A DNA stretch of 64,000 nucleotides from Pseudomonas caricapapayae (lineage in GTDB: Bacteria > Pseudomonadota > Gammaproteobacteria > Pseudomonadales > Pseudomonadaceae): assembly GCF_001400735.1 (NCBI RefSeq), contig NZ_LJPW01000035.1, positions 1-64,000 on the forward strand, read 5' to 3'. The number at the start of each line of letters is the position of its first letter. Within the stretch, counting starts at the first letter, position 1. A model generated the notes under the pieces. It saw nothing but the letters and a program-made list of their open reading frames with translations, was not told where the DNA came from and searched no databases. Below are positions 18,220-26,859 of this stretch, one piece after another. Position numbers and translations under genes: made by a program.

Positions 18220-19278
18220 TCAGGCAGAGGCGGCGTCGTAGAACATCGAGCTGCTTTGCTGCTCGACCAGCGCCTGTTCGATGGCGGCCTGATGCACTTC
18301 GTCGGCATGCCCCTCGCCCGCTTCGGGCTTGATGCCCAGGCGCGAGAACAACAGCATGTCCTTGTCGGCTTGCGGGTTTGCGGTGGTCAGCAGCTTGTCG
18401 CCATAGAAAATCGAGTTGGCACCGGCGAAGAATGCCAGGGCCTGCATTTGCTCGTTCATCGCCTCGCGTCCGGCGGACAGACGCACATGGGATTGCGGCA
18501 TGAGAATACGGGCCACTGCGAGCATGCGGATGAAATCGAACGGGTCGACGTCTTCGGCGTTTTCCAGCGGTGTGCCAGCGACCTTGACCAGCATGTTGAT
18601 CGGCACCGACTCCGGGTGCTCCGGCAGGTTGGCCAGCTGGATCAGCAGCCCGGCGCGGTCGTCCAGGGATTCGCCCATGCCCAGAATACCGCCAGAGCAG
18701 ATCTTCATGCCGGCATCGCGCACGTAAGCCAGGGTTTGCAGGCGCTCGCTGTAGGTGCGGGTGGTGATGATGCTGCCGTAGAACTCCGGCGAGGTGTCGA
18801 GGTTATGGTTGTAGTAATCCAGGCCTGCGGTCGCCAGCGCTTCTGTCTGCTCCTGGTCGAGACGGCCCAGGGTCATGCAGGTTTCCATGCCCATGGCTTT
18901 CACGCCTTTGACCATCTCCAGCACGTACGGCATGTCCTTGGCGGAAGGATGCTTCCACGCCGCGCCCATGCAGAAGCGGGTCGAACCAATGGCCTTGGCG
19001 CGTGCCGCTTCTTCAAGAACCTTCTGCACTTCCAGCAGCTTTTCTTTCTCGAGGCCGGTGTTGTAGTGGCCGGACTGCGGACAGTACTTGCAGTCTTCCG
19101 GGCAGGCGCCGGTCTTGATCGAGAGCAGCGTGGAGACTTGTACACGGTTGGCGTCGAAGTGAGCGCGGTGCACCGTTTGCGCCTGAAACAGCAGGTCATT
19201 GAATGGCTGTACGAACAGCGCCCTGACCTCGGCTAAAGTCCAGTCGTGACGCAAAGTGGCGGTGGTGCTGGCGCTCAT
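18220..19278 (-). CDS. bioB: BioB, biotin synthase
   Basis: 352 residues from ATG 19278 ([13 protein letters not shown]), preceded by GGAG at four to eight bases. The open frame runs on to 19395 but that stretch is promoter. The radical-SAM motif CxxxCxxC is C-P-E-D-C-K-Y-C; the enzyme also holds a 2Fe-2S cluster that donates the sulfur inserted into dethiobiotin. First gene of the operon; its upstream region carries a BirA-like site. Confidence 0.97.
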   Translation of the reverse strand: MSASTTATLRHDWTLAEVRALFVQPFNDLLFQAQTVHRAHFDANRVQVSTLLSIKTGACPEDCKYCPQSGHYNTGLEKEKLLEVQKVLEEAARAKAIGSTRFCMGAAWKHPSAKDMPYVLEMVKGVKAMGMETCMTLGRLDQEQTEALATAGLDYYNHNLDTSPEFYGSIITTRTYSERLQTLAYVRDAGMKICSGGILGMGESLDDRAGLLIQLANLPEHPESVPINMLVKVAGTPLENAEDVDPFDFIRMLAVARILMPQSHVRLSAGREAMNEQMQALAFFAGANSIFYGDKLLTTANPQADKDMLLFSRLGIKPEAGEGHADEVHQAAIEQALVEQQSSSMFYDAASA

Positions 19279-19368
19279 CGGGCGGCTCCTTGGTGTTTCT
19301 GGGCAATGCGCGAGGGCGGTAAAGACCACAGGCGCTACACGGATGTCGGGCATATTTAAGGAAGAGCC

Positions 19369-20103
19369 ATGCGCTGTCAACCCAACGACCAGCACGAGGT
19401 TTACATCTGGTTAAAAAACAAACAATCCTGTTTGTTATGCGATGAGCGCAGCGAGGTGCCCCTACCCATCTGCGTGCCGTGCGAAGCCGAGCTGCCGTGG
19501 CTCGGCAGGCAGTGCAAGCACTGTGCACTGCCGTTGACTGCGGCGGGGCTGAGCTGCGCGCAATGCTGCAAGCGGCTCCCCGGATTTGCTCAGGTGATCG
19601 CCCCGTGGCTGTACGACTTTCCGGTCGACAGCCTGATCACCCGTTTCAAACACAACGGCAAATGGCCGATGGGACGCTTGCTGGCCGAACTGTGTGGACA
19701 GTTTCTGCAACATCGTTTCGAGGAGGATCTGCCACGTCCCGATTACTTGATACCTGTGCCACTGGCCAGCAAACGCTTGCGTCAGCGCGGTTACAACCAG
19801 GCAGCGATGCTGGCCAGGTGGCTGGGTAAACAGCTGCACCTCCCTGTCGACGAACACCATGTACTGCGCAACCGGGAAACAACGGCACAACAAGGCCTGA
19901 ACGCCAAGGCACGCAAGCGCAACCTGCGCGATGCCTTCACTCTCATTGATCCCGACTGGGCGCAAGGCAGACACCTGGCGCTGGTTGACGACGTCCTGAC
20001 CACCGGTTCGACGGCAGAGGTGATTGCTCGCCTGCTGAACAACGCCGGCGCGCGAAGAGTGGACGTGTATTGCCTGGCGCGAACGCCCAGGCCGGGCGAT
20101 TGA
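19369..20103 (+). CDS. ComF family phosphoribosyltransferase-like protein
   Basis: 244 residues. Amino zinc finger with C-L-L-C...C-V-P-C and C-K-H-C...C-A-Q-C pairs, then a type I phosphoribosyltransferase fold with the PRPP loop [11 protein letters not shown] near residue 208. ComF/GntX proteins are needed for DNA uptake in Haemophilus and Bacillus; in Pseudomonas the role is less clear. The start at 19369 has GGAAG six bases upstream. The first codons overlap the BirA-like site, and at 19417-19436 there is a perfect inverted repeat AACAAAC-N6-GTTTGTT inside the coding sequence. Divergent to bioB. Confidence 0.9.
   Translation: MRCQPNDQHEVYIWLKNKQSCLLCDERSEVPLPICVPCEAELPWLGRQCKHCALPLTAAGLSCAQCCKRLPGFAQVIAPWLYDFPVDSLITRFKHNGKWPMGRLLAELCGQFLQHRFEEDLPRPDYLIPVPLASKRLRQRGYNQAAMLARWLGKQLHLPVDEHHVLRNRETTAQQGLNAKARKRNLRDAFTLIDPDWAQGRHLALVDDVLTTGSTAEVIARLLNNAGARRVDVYCLARTPRPGD
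19374..19406. promoter_or_regulatory. BirA-type biotin operator
   Basis: CTGTCAACC (19374-19382), a 15-base spacer and GGTTTACAT (19398-19406). The proteobacterial BirA box is TTGTAAACC-N14-16-GGTTTACAA; the halves match 7 of 9 and 8 of 9 with the right spacing. It lies about 96 bp upstream of bioB and, unusually, starts six bases inside the divergent comF frame. BirA loaded with biotinyl-AMP would repress bioBFHCD from here. Confidence 0.7.
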
Positions 20104-20339
20104 TTGGGCGCTATGCTCAGGAACCTCGAGACTCTCATCGCTCCCACGCTGTAGCGCAGCCCTGGACGCTCCGCGTCCGACCTTGAGCATGCAGTGGGGC
20201 GCAGAATGGTGACGCAGAGCGTCACGAAAGGCATGCCAACGCGGAGCATTGGCACGATAGTCATCACGCGTGCGCTTTTCGACGCCATGCACAAGAGCGA
20301 TCATACTGCCCTATTCTGACCAGCCATTCCCGGATCACC
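20104..20339. repeat. REP-type repeat cluster between comF and modE
   Basis: 236 bp holding three imperfect palindromes: GGACGCTCCGCGTCC near 20163-20177, TGACGCAGAGCGTCA at about 20211-20225, and TGCCAACGCGGAGCATTGGCA at about 20233-20253. These are variants of one family seen again at 11938, 30076 and 47551. No coding frame supported. The modE promoter should lie in the last 60 bp. Confidence 0.7.
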
Positions 20340-21104
20340 ATGTCCCTGCCCCCATTACTCACGCAACACATGGTCCGCCGCCCGCAACGCATCGCGCTGT
20401 TGCAGCACATTGCCGAACAAGGCTCGATCACCCGTGCCGCGAAAAGCGCGGGGTTGAGCTACAAGGCCGCCTGGGACGCCATTGATGAGCTGAATAATCT
20501 GGCGCAAAAGCCGCTGGTGGAACGCAGTATCGGTGGTCGTGGCGGTGGCGGCGCGAAGTTGTCGGAGGAAGGCGAGCGAGTGCTGCGCCTTTATCAGCGA
20601 GTGCAGGCATTGCAGGCGCAGGTGCTTGAAGCGGCCGAAGACAGCAGCGACCTTGACCTGCTCAATCGCCTGACCTTGCGTACCAGCGCACGCAATCAGT
20701 TGCTGGGACGGATCGTCAACATCACCCGTCAGGGGCACAACGATCAGGTTCGCCTGCAGCTGGCTGACGAGGTCTTTATCGACGCGCAAGTCACGCATGA
20801 CAGCACCCTGCGTCTTGAGTTGGCGATCGGCACCGAAGTGGTGGCGCTGATCAAGGCCGGTTGGCTGGAACTGCACGCGGATGGCCCTGAAGAAACAAAC
20901 GGAAACAATTGCCTTGTCGGGCAAATCGACAGTGTGATCGAAGCGGAGGACGGCCCGAGCGAAGTACGCATCACACTCCCGAGCGGCCAGACATTGTGCG
21001 CCCTGGCGACACCGGCGCACCTGCATGCGCAGCAATTGAAACCAGGCGTTGCCGTGCAGGCAAGATTCGCCGCTTCGTTCGTGTTGCTCGGGATACCGAT
21101 GTAA
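20340..21104 (+). CDS. modE: ModE-type molybdate-responsive transcriptional regulator
   Basis: 254 residues. A LysR-like winged helix at the amino end (R-I-A-L-L-Q-H-I-A-E-Q-G-S-I-T-R-A-A-K-S-A-G-L-S-Y-K-A-A-W-D) is followed by G-G-R-G-G-G-G-A and two molbindin/TOBE modules (S-A-R-N-Q-L-L-G-R-I near 120 and a second from ~180). This order is that of ModE, which binds molybdate and represses modABC. The mod transporter genes are not adjacent here, so regulation is at a distance. Confidence 0.9.
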   Translation: MSLPPLLTQHMVRRPQRIALLQHIAEQGSITRAAKSAGLSYKAAWDAIDELNNLAQKPLVERSIGGRGGGGAKLSEEGERVLRLYQRVQALQAQVLEAAEDSSDLDLLNRLTLRTSARNQLLGRIVNITRQGHNDQVRLQLADEVFIDAQVTHDSTLRLELAIGTEVVALIKAGWLELHADGPEETNGNNCLVGQIDSVIEAEDGPSEVRITLPSGQTLCALATPAHLHAQQLKPGVAVQARFAASFVLLGIPM

Positions 21105-21112
21105 GCGCTGGC

Positions 21113-21141
21113 AAGTCATTACCGCGACACAATTCCGTCAT
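21113..21141 (+). promoter_or_regulatory. PhoB box upstream of phoX
   Basis: Three direct 7-mers at an exact 11-base period: AAGTCAT (21113-21119), GCGACAC (21124-21130), CCGTCAT (21135-21141). The Pho-box unit is CTGTCAT plus four bases; the outer units match 5 and 6 of 7, the middle one is weak. TAAGGT at 21152-21157 stands ten bases further on and can serve as the -10 element. The gene start follows at 21183. Confidence 0.7.
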
Positions 21142-21182
21142 ATGTGCGCACTAAGGTGGCTGCCATATTCGAGGGAGCCGTG

Positions 21183-23102
21183 ATGATGAAACTATTAGAA
21201 GAAAATCAGACCACCGATCTGCAACACATGATCGGCACAGACCGGATCGGCCTCACCCGCCGGGGCTTCATCAGCGCAGGTGCCCTGTGCGGCGCAGCGA
21301 TGTTTCTGGGTGGCAACCTGTTGAGTCGCACGGTTCTGGCGAACAGCGTCAGCGCAGCGTCCGGCACATTGCTGGGTTTCCAGAGTATCCCTGCCGCAAC
21401 CGCCGACAGCATCAGCCTGCCGCAAGGCTACAACTCATCTGTGCTGATCAGTTGGGGCCAGCCCTTGCAGGCAGGCGGCCCGGCTTTCGACCCGAGCGGC
21501 AAGGGCACTGCCCAGGCCCAGGAAGTGCAGTTCGGCGACAACAACGACGGTATGTGTCTGTTCCCGATGCCAGGCCACAAGGATCGCGCGCTGATGGCGA
21601 TCAACAATGAATACACCAACTATCGCTACCTTTTCGATCATGGCAAGGAGCCGCAGTCGGCTGAAGAAGTGCAAAAGGCCCTGGCTGCAGAAGGCGTGTC
21701 GGTCATCGAGGTTCAGCAGCACAATGGCAAATGGCAGTTCGTTCAGGACTCGCGCTATAACCGTCGTATTCATGGCAACACGCCGATCAGCCTGAGTGGC
21801 CCGGCAGCCGGGCACGGCTGGCTCAAAACGGATGCCGACAAGACCGGCACCCAGGCGCTCGGCACATTTCAGAACTGCTCCAGCGGCCAGACACCGTGGG
21901 GCACTTACCTGACCTGCGAAGAGAACTTCACCGACTGCTTCGGCAGCAGCAATCCGGAACAGAAGTTCGACGCAGGCATGAAGCGCTATGGCGTGGTTGC
22001 CGCCAGCAAGGAAATCAACTGGCACCCGCACGATCCGCGCTTCGACGTTGCGAAAAACCCCAACGAGGTCAACCGCCACGGCTGGGTAGTCGAGATCGAT
22101 CCGTTCGACCCCAAATCCACACCGGTCAAACGCACTGCACTCGGGCGCTTCAAGCATGAGAACGCGGCGTTTACCCAAACCAAGGGTGGCCGCGCCGTGG
22201 TTTATATGGGCGATGACGAGCGTGGCGAGTTCATCTACAAGTTCATCAGTCGCGACAAGATCGATCACCAGAATCCGAAAGCCAACCGCAACCTGCTGGA
22301 CCACGGCACGCTCTATGTGGCGCAGTTCGATAGCGGCGACAGCAACCCGGATCGTCCGAAGGGCAAGGGCCAGTGGATCGAACTGACCCACGGCAAGAAT
22401 GGCCTCGATGCGGCAGCCGGCTTCAACAATCAGGCTGAAGTGCTGATCCATGCACGCCTGGCTGCCAGCGTGGTCAAGGCCACGCGCATGGACCGCCCGG
22501 AATGGATCGTGGTCAGCCCCAAGGACGGCCAGGTGTATTGCACGCTGACCAACAACATCAAACGCGGCGAGGAAGGCCAGCCTGTCGGCGGTCCCAACCC
22601 TCGAGCCAAGAACCAGTACGGACAGATCCTGCGCTGGCACGAAAACGACGACAACGCTTCGGCGATGACCTTCGAGTGGGACCTGTTCGTGGTCGCGGGC
22701 AACCCGGCTGTGTATTCAGGTACACCGCAGGCCGGGTCGAGCAACATCAACGCGCAAAACATGTTCAACAGCCCCGACGGTCTGAACTTCGATGAAGCCG
22801 GTCGCCTGTGGATTCAGACCGACGGCGATTCCAGCAACAAGGGCGACTTCGCCGGCATGGGCAACAACCAGATGCTCTGCGCCGACCCTGCCAGCGGCGA
22901 AATCCGCCGTTTTCTGGTGGGCCCGGTCGGGTGCGAAATCACCGGTATCAGCTTTGCGCCGGACTATAAAACGATGTTCATCGGCATCCAGCATCCCGGT
23001 GAAAACGGCGGCTCTACTTTCCCGGAGCACTTGCCCAATGGCAAACCGCGCTCATCGGTGATGGTAATTACCCGCGAAGACGGCGGCGTTATCGGTGCCT
23101 GA
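21183..23102 (+). CDS. phoX: PhoX family alkaline phosphatase (DUF839), Tat-exported
   Basis: 639 residues from ATG 21183 (a second ATG follows at once). The twin-arginine signal T-R-R-G-F-I-S-A-G is at residues ~25-33, followed by a hydrophobic stretch ending L-A-N-S-V-S-A, so the protein is exported folded. The rest is the DUF839/PhoX beta-propeller (e.g. Y-L-T-C-E-E-N-F near 240, G-D-D-E-R-G-E-F-I-Y-K near 355), an iron/calcium-dependent monoesterase releasing phosphate from many organic esters in the periplasm. GGGAG lies upstream. A PhoB box precedes it, which fits induction on phosphate starvation. Confidence 0.92.
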   Translation: MMKLLEENQTTDLQHMIGTDRIGLTRRGFISAGALCGAAMFLGGNLLSRTVLANSVSAASGTLLGFQSIPAATADSISLPQGYNSSVLISWGQPLQAGGPAFDPSGKGTAQAQEVQFGDNNDGMCLFPMPGHKDRALMAINNEYTNYRYLFDHGKEPQSAEEVQKALAAEGVSVIEVQQHNGKWQFVQDSRYNRRIHGNTPISLSGPAAGHGWLKTDADKTGTQALGTFQNCSSGQTPWGTYLTCEENFTDCFGSSNPEQKFDAGMKRYGVVAASKEINWHPHDPRFDVAKNPNEVNRHGWVVEIDPFDPKSTPVKRTALGRFKHENAAFTQTKGGRAVVYMGDDERGEFIYKFISRDKIDHQNPKANRNLLDHGTLYVAQFDSGDSNPDRPKGKGQWIELTHGKNGLDAAAGFNNQAEVLIHARLAASVVKATRMDRPEWIVVSPKDGQVYCTLTNNIKRGEEGQPVGGPNPRAKNQYGQILRWHENDDNASAMTFEWDLFVVAGNPAVYSGTPQAGSSNINAQNMFNSPDGLNFDEAGRLWIQTDGDSSNKGDFAGMGNNQMLCADPASGEIRRFLVGPVGCEITGISFAPDYKTMFIGIQHPGENGGSTFPEHLPNGKPRSSVMVITREDGGVIGA

Positions 23103-23125
23103 TCGGCTTTAAAATGTGTATTTTT

Positions 23126-23215
23126 GTGGGAGCGGACTTGTCCGCGAAGACGGTAGTTCAAACAATACATTTTCGGAGAATGCACCGGCTTCTTCGTGGA
23201 CAAGTCCACTCCCAC
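23126..23215. repeat. Paired inverted REP elements (BIME-like)
   Basis: Two 24-base arms in opposite orientation, 23126-23149 (GTGGGAGCGGACTTGTCC...) and 23192-23215, whose reverse complement matches the first at 22 of 24 positions. Each arm also holds its own small palindrome (GGACTTGTCC). This GTGGGAGCGG family is typical of Pseudomonas intergenic REPs. It lies between the converging phoX and phosphodiesterase genes. Confidence 0.85.
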
Positions 23216-23297
23216 GACCTCCGGCCAGAATCAAAAGCGGACTCTGTGTAGAACGCCGAGCGCAGAGCGTGGGAGTAATCAGCCACAGAACGCTCAC

Positions 23298-24131
23298 TCA
23301 ATCAATCAACCCGTTCACATCGTAGAACGGGTATGGCCCTTCGTGATCGCCAAACACTGCGTTATGACTCACCAGTCCCTGCTCCGGGTCCCAGTGGTGT
23401 AGTACGTACCCTGCCGGTTCCAGATTGAAATGTGCAGGCGCGGCTTTGTCGAGGTCCAGCACGATCTGATGTGAGGTGCCAGGGCAGATGCTCGCCACAC
23501 TGCCGCCAAAACGCCGCTGCATCGGTCGATGCAAATGTCCGCATAACAGACGCTCCACTTGCGGGTGCTGAGCGATCAAACGCTCCAGCGCTGACGCGTT
23601 GCCGAAGGGTTCACGGTCCATGTGGCCGATACCGGTAATGAACGGCGGATGATGCAGAATGATCATGGTCGGCACATCGGCACGGCGCGACAGTTGCGCA
23701 TTCAGCCAGTCCAGCTGGCAGTAATCCAGTCGCCCGCCGTGCTCGCCGGGGATGGTCGTATCCATACCGATCAGGCGCACCGGGTACTTTTCCACCACCC
23801 AGTCCAGAGGTTCGCCGGCCGACAACGGCAGATACACCTGATCGGCAAACGCCGCCAACAGGTTCTGCCGGTCATCATGATTGCCGGGCACCAGATAAAA
23901 CGGCATGTGCAGACGTTCCAGTTCAGGCTTGAGCACGGCGTATTCGTCCTCGCGACCAAAGTCCACCAGATCGCCACTGATCACCACAATGTCAGGCTGC
24001 TGTTTGCTGGCGTTGATATGTGCCACGGCACGGCGCAATGCGCCAAGGGTATCGACCACGCCGTAGGTCAGACGCCCATCGGCTTTGAGGTGCAGGTCAC
24101 TGATCTGGGCAATAAGAAACGGACGATTCAA
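23298..24131 (-). CDS. GpdQ-like cytoplasmic phosphodiesterase
   Basis: 277 residues of the calcineurin-like metallophosphoesterase family. Metal ligands are visible at D12-x-H14, D54 (G-D-L-V-D), N84-H85-D (G-N-H-D-D), H160 (L-H-H-P-P) and H199-x-H201 (C-G-H-L-H-R), which is the GpdQ spacing displaced by four. The closing segments P-G-T-S-H-Q and the final H-E-G-P-Y-P-F-Y-D also resemble GpdQ, a glycerophosphodiesterase with broad diesterase activity. CpdA (cAMP phosphodiesterase) has the same core and is the alternative. No signal peptide. It is the last gene of an operon with an ABC importer, 24 bp after the ATPase gene, which suggests it hydrolyses the imported diester. Confidence 0.85.
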   Translation of the reverse strand: MNRPFLIAQISDLHLKADGRLTYGVVDTLGALRRAVAHINASKQQPDIVVISGDLVDFGREDEYAVLKPELERLHMPFYLVPGNHDDRQNLLAAFADQVYLPLSAGEPLDWVVEKYPVRLIGMDTTIPGEHGGRLDYCQLDWLNAQLSRRADVPTMIILHHPPFITGIGHMDREPFGNASALERLIAQHPQVERLLCGHLHRPMQRRFGGSVASICPGTSHQIVLDLDKAAPAHFNLEPAGYVLHHWDPEQGLVSHNAVFGDHEGPYPFYDVNGLID

Positions 24132-24155
24132 AATAATCTCTCTAGGCGAGCAATG

Positions 24156-25199
24156 TCAGGAATGCAGGGAGAACAACGCCTGCGGCTCGACATTCAGGGC
24201 GATGACCGCGTTGGCGGCATGAATCACGTTGTCGGTACTGTCGACCAACAGCGGCTGAGGGCCACCGACATCGACCAGCAAGCGACTTTGTGCGCCCTGA
24301 AAAAACTGTCCGACCAGGCGTCCCTGAAGATGGCTATGAAGAAGGTCGTGCTCCGGCATCAAACGCAGATGTTCCGGACGGCAATACACCGTGCCCGGCA
24401 GATCCGCACCGCTCCACGGCAACTCGCCGCCACTCACCTTGAGACCGGCAGGTGTGCGTTCGACCACACTGAACGCATTGAGATTGCCGACGAACCCGGC
24501 GACGAAGGCATTGGCAGGCTGTTGATAGATTTCTCTGGGCGTCGCCAACTGCGATACGCAGCCTTTTTCCATGACCAGAATCCGGTCGCCCAAGGCCATC
24601 GCTTCGCCTTGATCGTGGGTGACGAATACCGAGGTGATGCCCAGCCCGCGCAACAATTGGTCGAGTTCGCTGCGCAGGCGCTCACGCAACTGTGCATCCA
24701 GCGCTGCCAGAGGCTCGTCGAGCAACAGCACTCTGGGCCGCGGAGCCAGCGCCCGGGCCAATGCCACTCGTTGACGTTGACCGCCGGACAGTTCGTTGAC
24801 GCGGCGATTGCCATGCCCCGTCAGGCCGACCAGTTCCAGCAACTCATCACAACGCTTGTTGCGTTCGGCGGGCGATACGCCGCGAATTTTCAGGCCGTAC
24901 ACGATGTTGCCGGCCACATCCAGGTTGGGGAACAGCGCGTAACTCTGAAACACCATCCCCACGTCACGCCGCTCGATGGGCAGACGCGTGACATCCTGAT
25001 CATCGAACAGCACCTGCCCGACATCCGGTCGTTCGAGACCGGCAATCAGCCGCAAGGTGGTGGTCTTGCCGCAACCGGACGGACCGAGAATCGCCAGCGT
25101 TTCGCCGGGTTCGATGGTCAGGTGCAGATCCTTTACAGCAACGGTGCCGTCGGCAAATGCCTTGCGGCAGCCTTTCAGGCGAATAGTGGTTCCGCTCAT
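24156..25199 (-). CDS. ABC importer ATP-binding protein (organophosphate/phosphonate type)
   Basis: 347 residues. Walker A G-P-S-G-C-G-K-T-T near 39, Q-loop V-F-Q-S-Y-A-L-F-P, signature L-S-G-G-Q-R-Q-R-V, Walker B V-L-L-L-D-E-P-L-A-A-L-D, H-loop T-H-D-Q, then a carboxyl TOBE domain with C-R-P-E-H-L-R-L-M. It belongs to the PotA/FbpC/PhnT group energising spermidine, iron or 2-aminoethylphosphonate importers. Its start shares ATGA with the end of the permease gene upstream. Confidence 0.92.
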   Translation of the reverse strand: MSGTTIRLKGCRKAFADGTVAVKDLHLTIEPGETLAILGPSGCGKTTTLRLIAGLERPDVGQVLFDDQDVTRLPIERRDVGMVFQSYALFPNLDVAGNIVYGLKIRGVSPAERNKRCDELLELVGLTGHGNRRVNELSGGQRQRVALARALAPRPRVLLLDEPLAALDAQLRERLRSELDQLLRGLGITSVFVTHDQGEAMALGDRILVMEKGCVSQLATPREIYQQPANAFVAGFVGNLNAFSVVERTPAGLKVSGGELPWSGADLPGTVYCRPEHLRLMPEHDLLHSHLQGRLVGQFFQGAQSRLLVDVGGPQPLLVDSTDNVIHAANAVIALNVEPQALFSLHS

Positions 25200-25990
25200 T
25201 GGCTCTCTCCACGGGCAAGACGCGCACTGATGGCCTGCAACGCAATCAGCAGCGGCACAATCAGCAACAGAAAAAGCAGGGTGTAGGCGCTGGCAACTTC
25301 AAGCCGGGCCGAGGCGTAGCTGTCGGCCAAACCGACCGGCAGGGTCTTGGTCATCGGCGTGTGGAGCATCCAGGTCAGGTTGAACTCGCCCAGCGACAGG
25401 GTCACGACCATTAACACGCCGGCGAGAATCCCGGCCCGGCAGTTGGGCACCACCACGCTGAAAAAGCGTTTGATCGGTCCGGCCCCAAGGCTGGCGGCAG
25501 CTTCTTCAAGCACCGGCAGTTGTTGGCGCTGCATCACCGCCATGACCGGCCGAACCAGAAACGGCAGGGTAAACAGCACATGGCCGACCAGAATGAACAG
25601 CCAGCTGCTGCGAAAACTGCCGAACTGGCCATAGGTCAGCAATAAAGCGAGGGCGCTGGCCAGCCCGGGCATGGCGACGGGCAAGACCATCAGTTCCTCG
25701 AAGGCCCGGCTGAAGCGATTGTTCATGCGCACCAACGCATACGCCGCCGGAACCCCGACCACGCACACGCACATTGCGCACGCCACGGCCAGTTGCTGGG
25801 ACAGCCAGACGGTCGGTGAGTAGGCCTGCCAGACCTGCACCAGCCAGTCGAACGTCAAACCGCTCGACAGGCCGAGAAAATAATTGCGGGTCAGCCCGGC
25901 AAGCAGTGACAGCACCACCGGGACCAGCATGAAGGCACAGACCACCAGCGTGAACGCCAGCTGCGCAGCAAACAGTGGAGAACGTTTCAC
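25196..25990 (-). CDS. ABC importer inner-membrane permease 2
   Basis: 264 residues from GTG 25990 (V-K-R-S-P-L-F-A-A-Q), which shares GTGA with the stop of the preceding permease gene. The frame is open further upstream to 26260, but that part is the shadow of the preceding gene. Six hydrophobic helices and the EAA loop E-E-A-A-A-S-L-G-A-G-P-I-K-R-F-F-S-V-V-V-P are present. Forms the channel with permease 1. Overlaps the ATPase gene by four bases. Confidence 0.9.
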   Translation of the reverse strand: MKRSPLFAAQLAFTLVVCAFMLVPVVLSLLAGLTRNYFLGLSSGLTFDWLVQVWQAYSPTVWLSQQLAVACAMCVCVVGVPAAYALVRMNNRFSRAFEELMVLPVAMPGLASALALLLTYGQFGSFRSSWLFILVGHVLFTLPFLVRPVMAVMQRQQLPVLEEAAASLGAGPIKRFFSVVVPNCRAGILAGVLMVVTLSLGEFNLTWMLHTPMTKTLPVGLADSYASARLEVASAYTLLFLLLIVPLLIALQAISARLARGESQ

Positions 25991-26859
25991 AGGACGACTC
26001 CCGATTTGCCGACCATGCGACGGGCCAGCAACAGCACCGCCCACGTCACCAGCCCGAGGATTACCGACAGCGCTGCGGCCACGGTGAAATTGGCGTAGTT
26101 GGTGAATACGTTGTAGATCGCTACCGGCGTAACGTTCAGGCGGGTGCCAAGGGTAAAGGCGGTGCCGAATGCGCCCATCGACGTAGCGAAGCAGATCGCA
26201 CCGCAAGACACCAGCGCAGGTGCCAGCCCTGGCACGATCACATCGCACACTACCCGCCAATGACCGGCACCCAATGAATGAGCGGCCTCTTCAAGGCTGC
26301 GGTCCAGGCTTTCGCAAGCCGCCATGACGGTCAGGATCACTCGCGGAATCGAGAAATACAGGTAGCCGATGAACAGCCCGGTCAGCGAGTAGGCAAATAT
26401 CCATCGCTCACCGGCCAGCTCCAGCCCGAGTGCGGCAAAGATGCCTTGGCGTCCCGCCAGCAGAATCACCAGAAAGCCGACCACCACCCCAGGGAACGCC
26501 AGAGGAAAAGTCAGCAACGCCACCAGCGCAGAGCGTCCGAAAAACGCGTTGCGAGCCAGAAACACACCGCTGATGCCGCCGACCAGCAACGCTGCGAGCG
26601 TGACGACCAGCGCCAACAGACAGGTCTGCGCCAGGCTGCCCAGGTATTGAGCGCTGCTCAGTACCTGCCAGTAACCGCTGCCATTGCCATCAGCACCTTG
26701 CGCACCGAGCACGATCAGGTGGGTCAACGGCAGCAACCAGAAGGCCAGCAGTACCGCCAGCGCCGGAGCAAGCGCCACTGCAGCGGTCGGGCGCAGCCGC
26801 AGCCACAGTAATCCACCCTTGCGCAGAGCCAGCGCGTGTCCCGGCGAGGCTGACATCAC
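25987..26859 (-). CDS. ABC importer inner-membrane permease 1
   Basis: 290 residues with six or seven membrane helices; the EAA loop is E-E-A-A-H-S-L-G-A-G-H-W-R-V-V-C-D-V-I-V-P near residue 190. It begins at ATG 26859, overlapping the stop codon of the solute-binding protein gene, and ends in the GTG start of permease 2. Member of the BPD_transp_1 family, PotB/PhnU-like. Confidence 0.9.
   Translation of the reverse strand: MMSASPGHALALRKGGLLWLRLRPTAAVALAPALAVLLAFWLLPLTHLIVLGAQGADGNGSGYWQVLSSAQYLGSLAQTCLLALVVTLAALLVGGISGVFLARNAFFGRSALVALLTFPLAFPGVVVGFLVILLAGRQGIFAALGLELAGERWIFAYSLTGLFIGYLYFSIPRVILTVMAACESLDRSLEEAAHSLGAGHWRVVCDVIVPGLAPALVSCGAICFATSMGAFGTAFTLGTRLNVTPVAIYNVFTNYANFTVAAALSVILGLVTWAVLLLARRMVGKSGVVL

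Noticed and set aside
17058..18332. 424-codon plus-strand frame
   Set aside because: Antisense to bioF and the end of bioB; no family likeness.
23622..25286. 554-codon plus-strand frame
   Set aside because: Runs antisense across two genes with clear motifs (GpdQ-like and ABC ATPase); long only because of high GC content.
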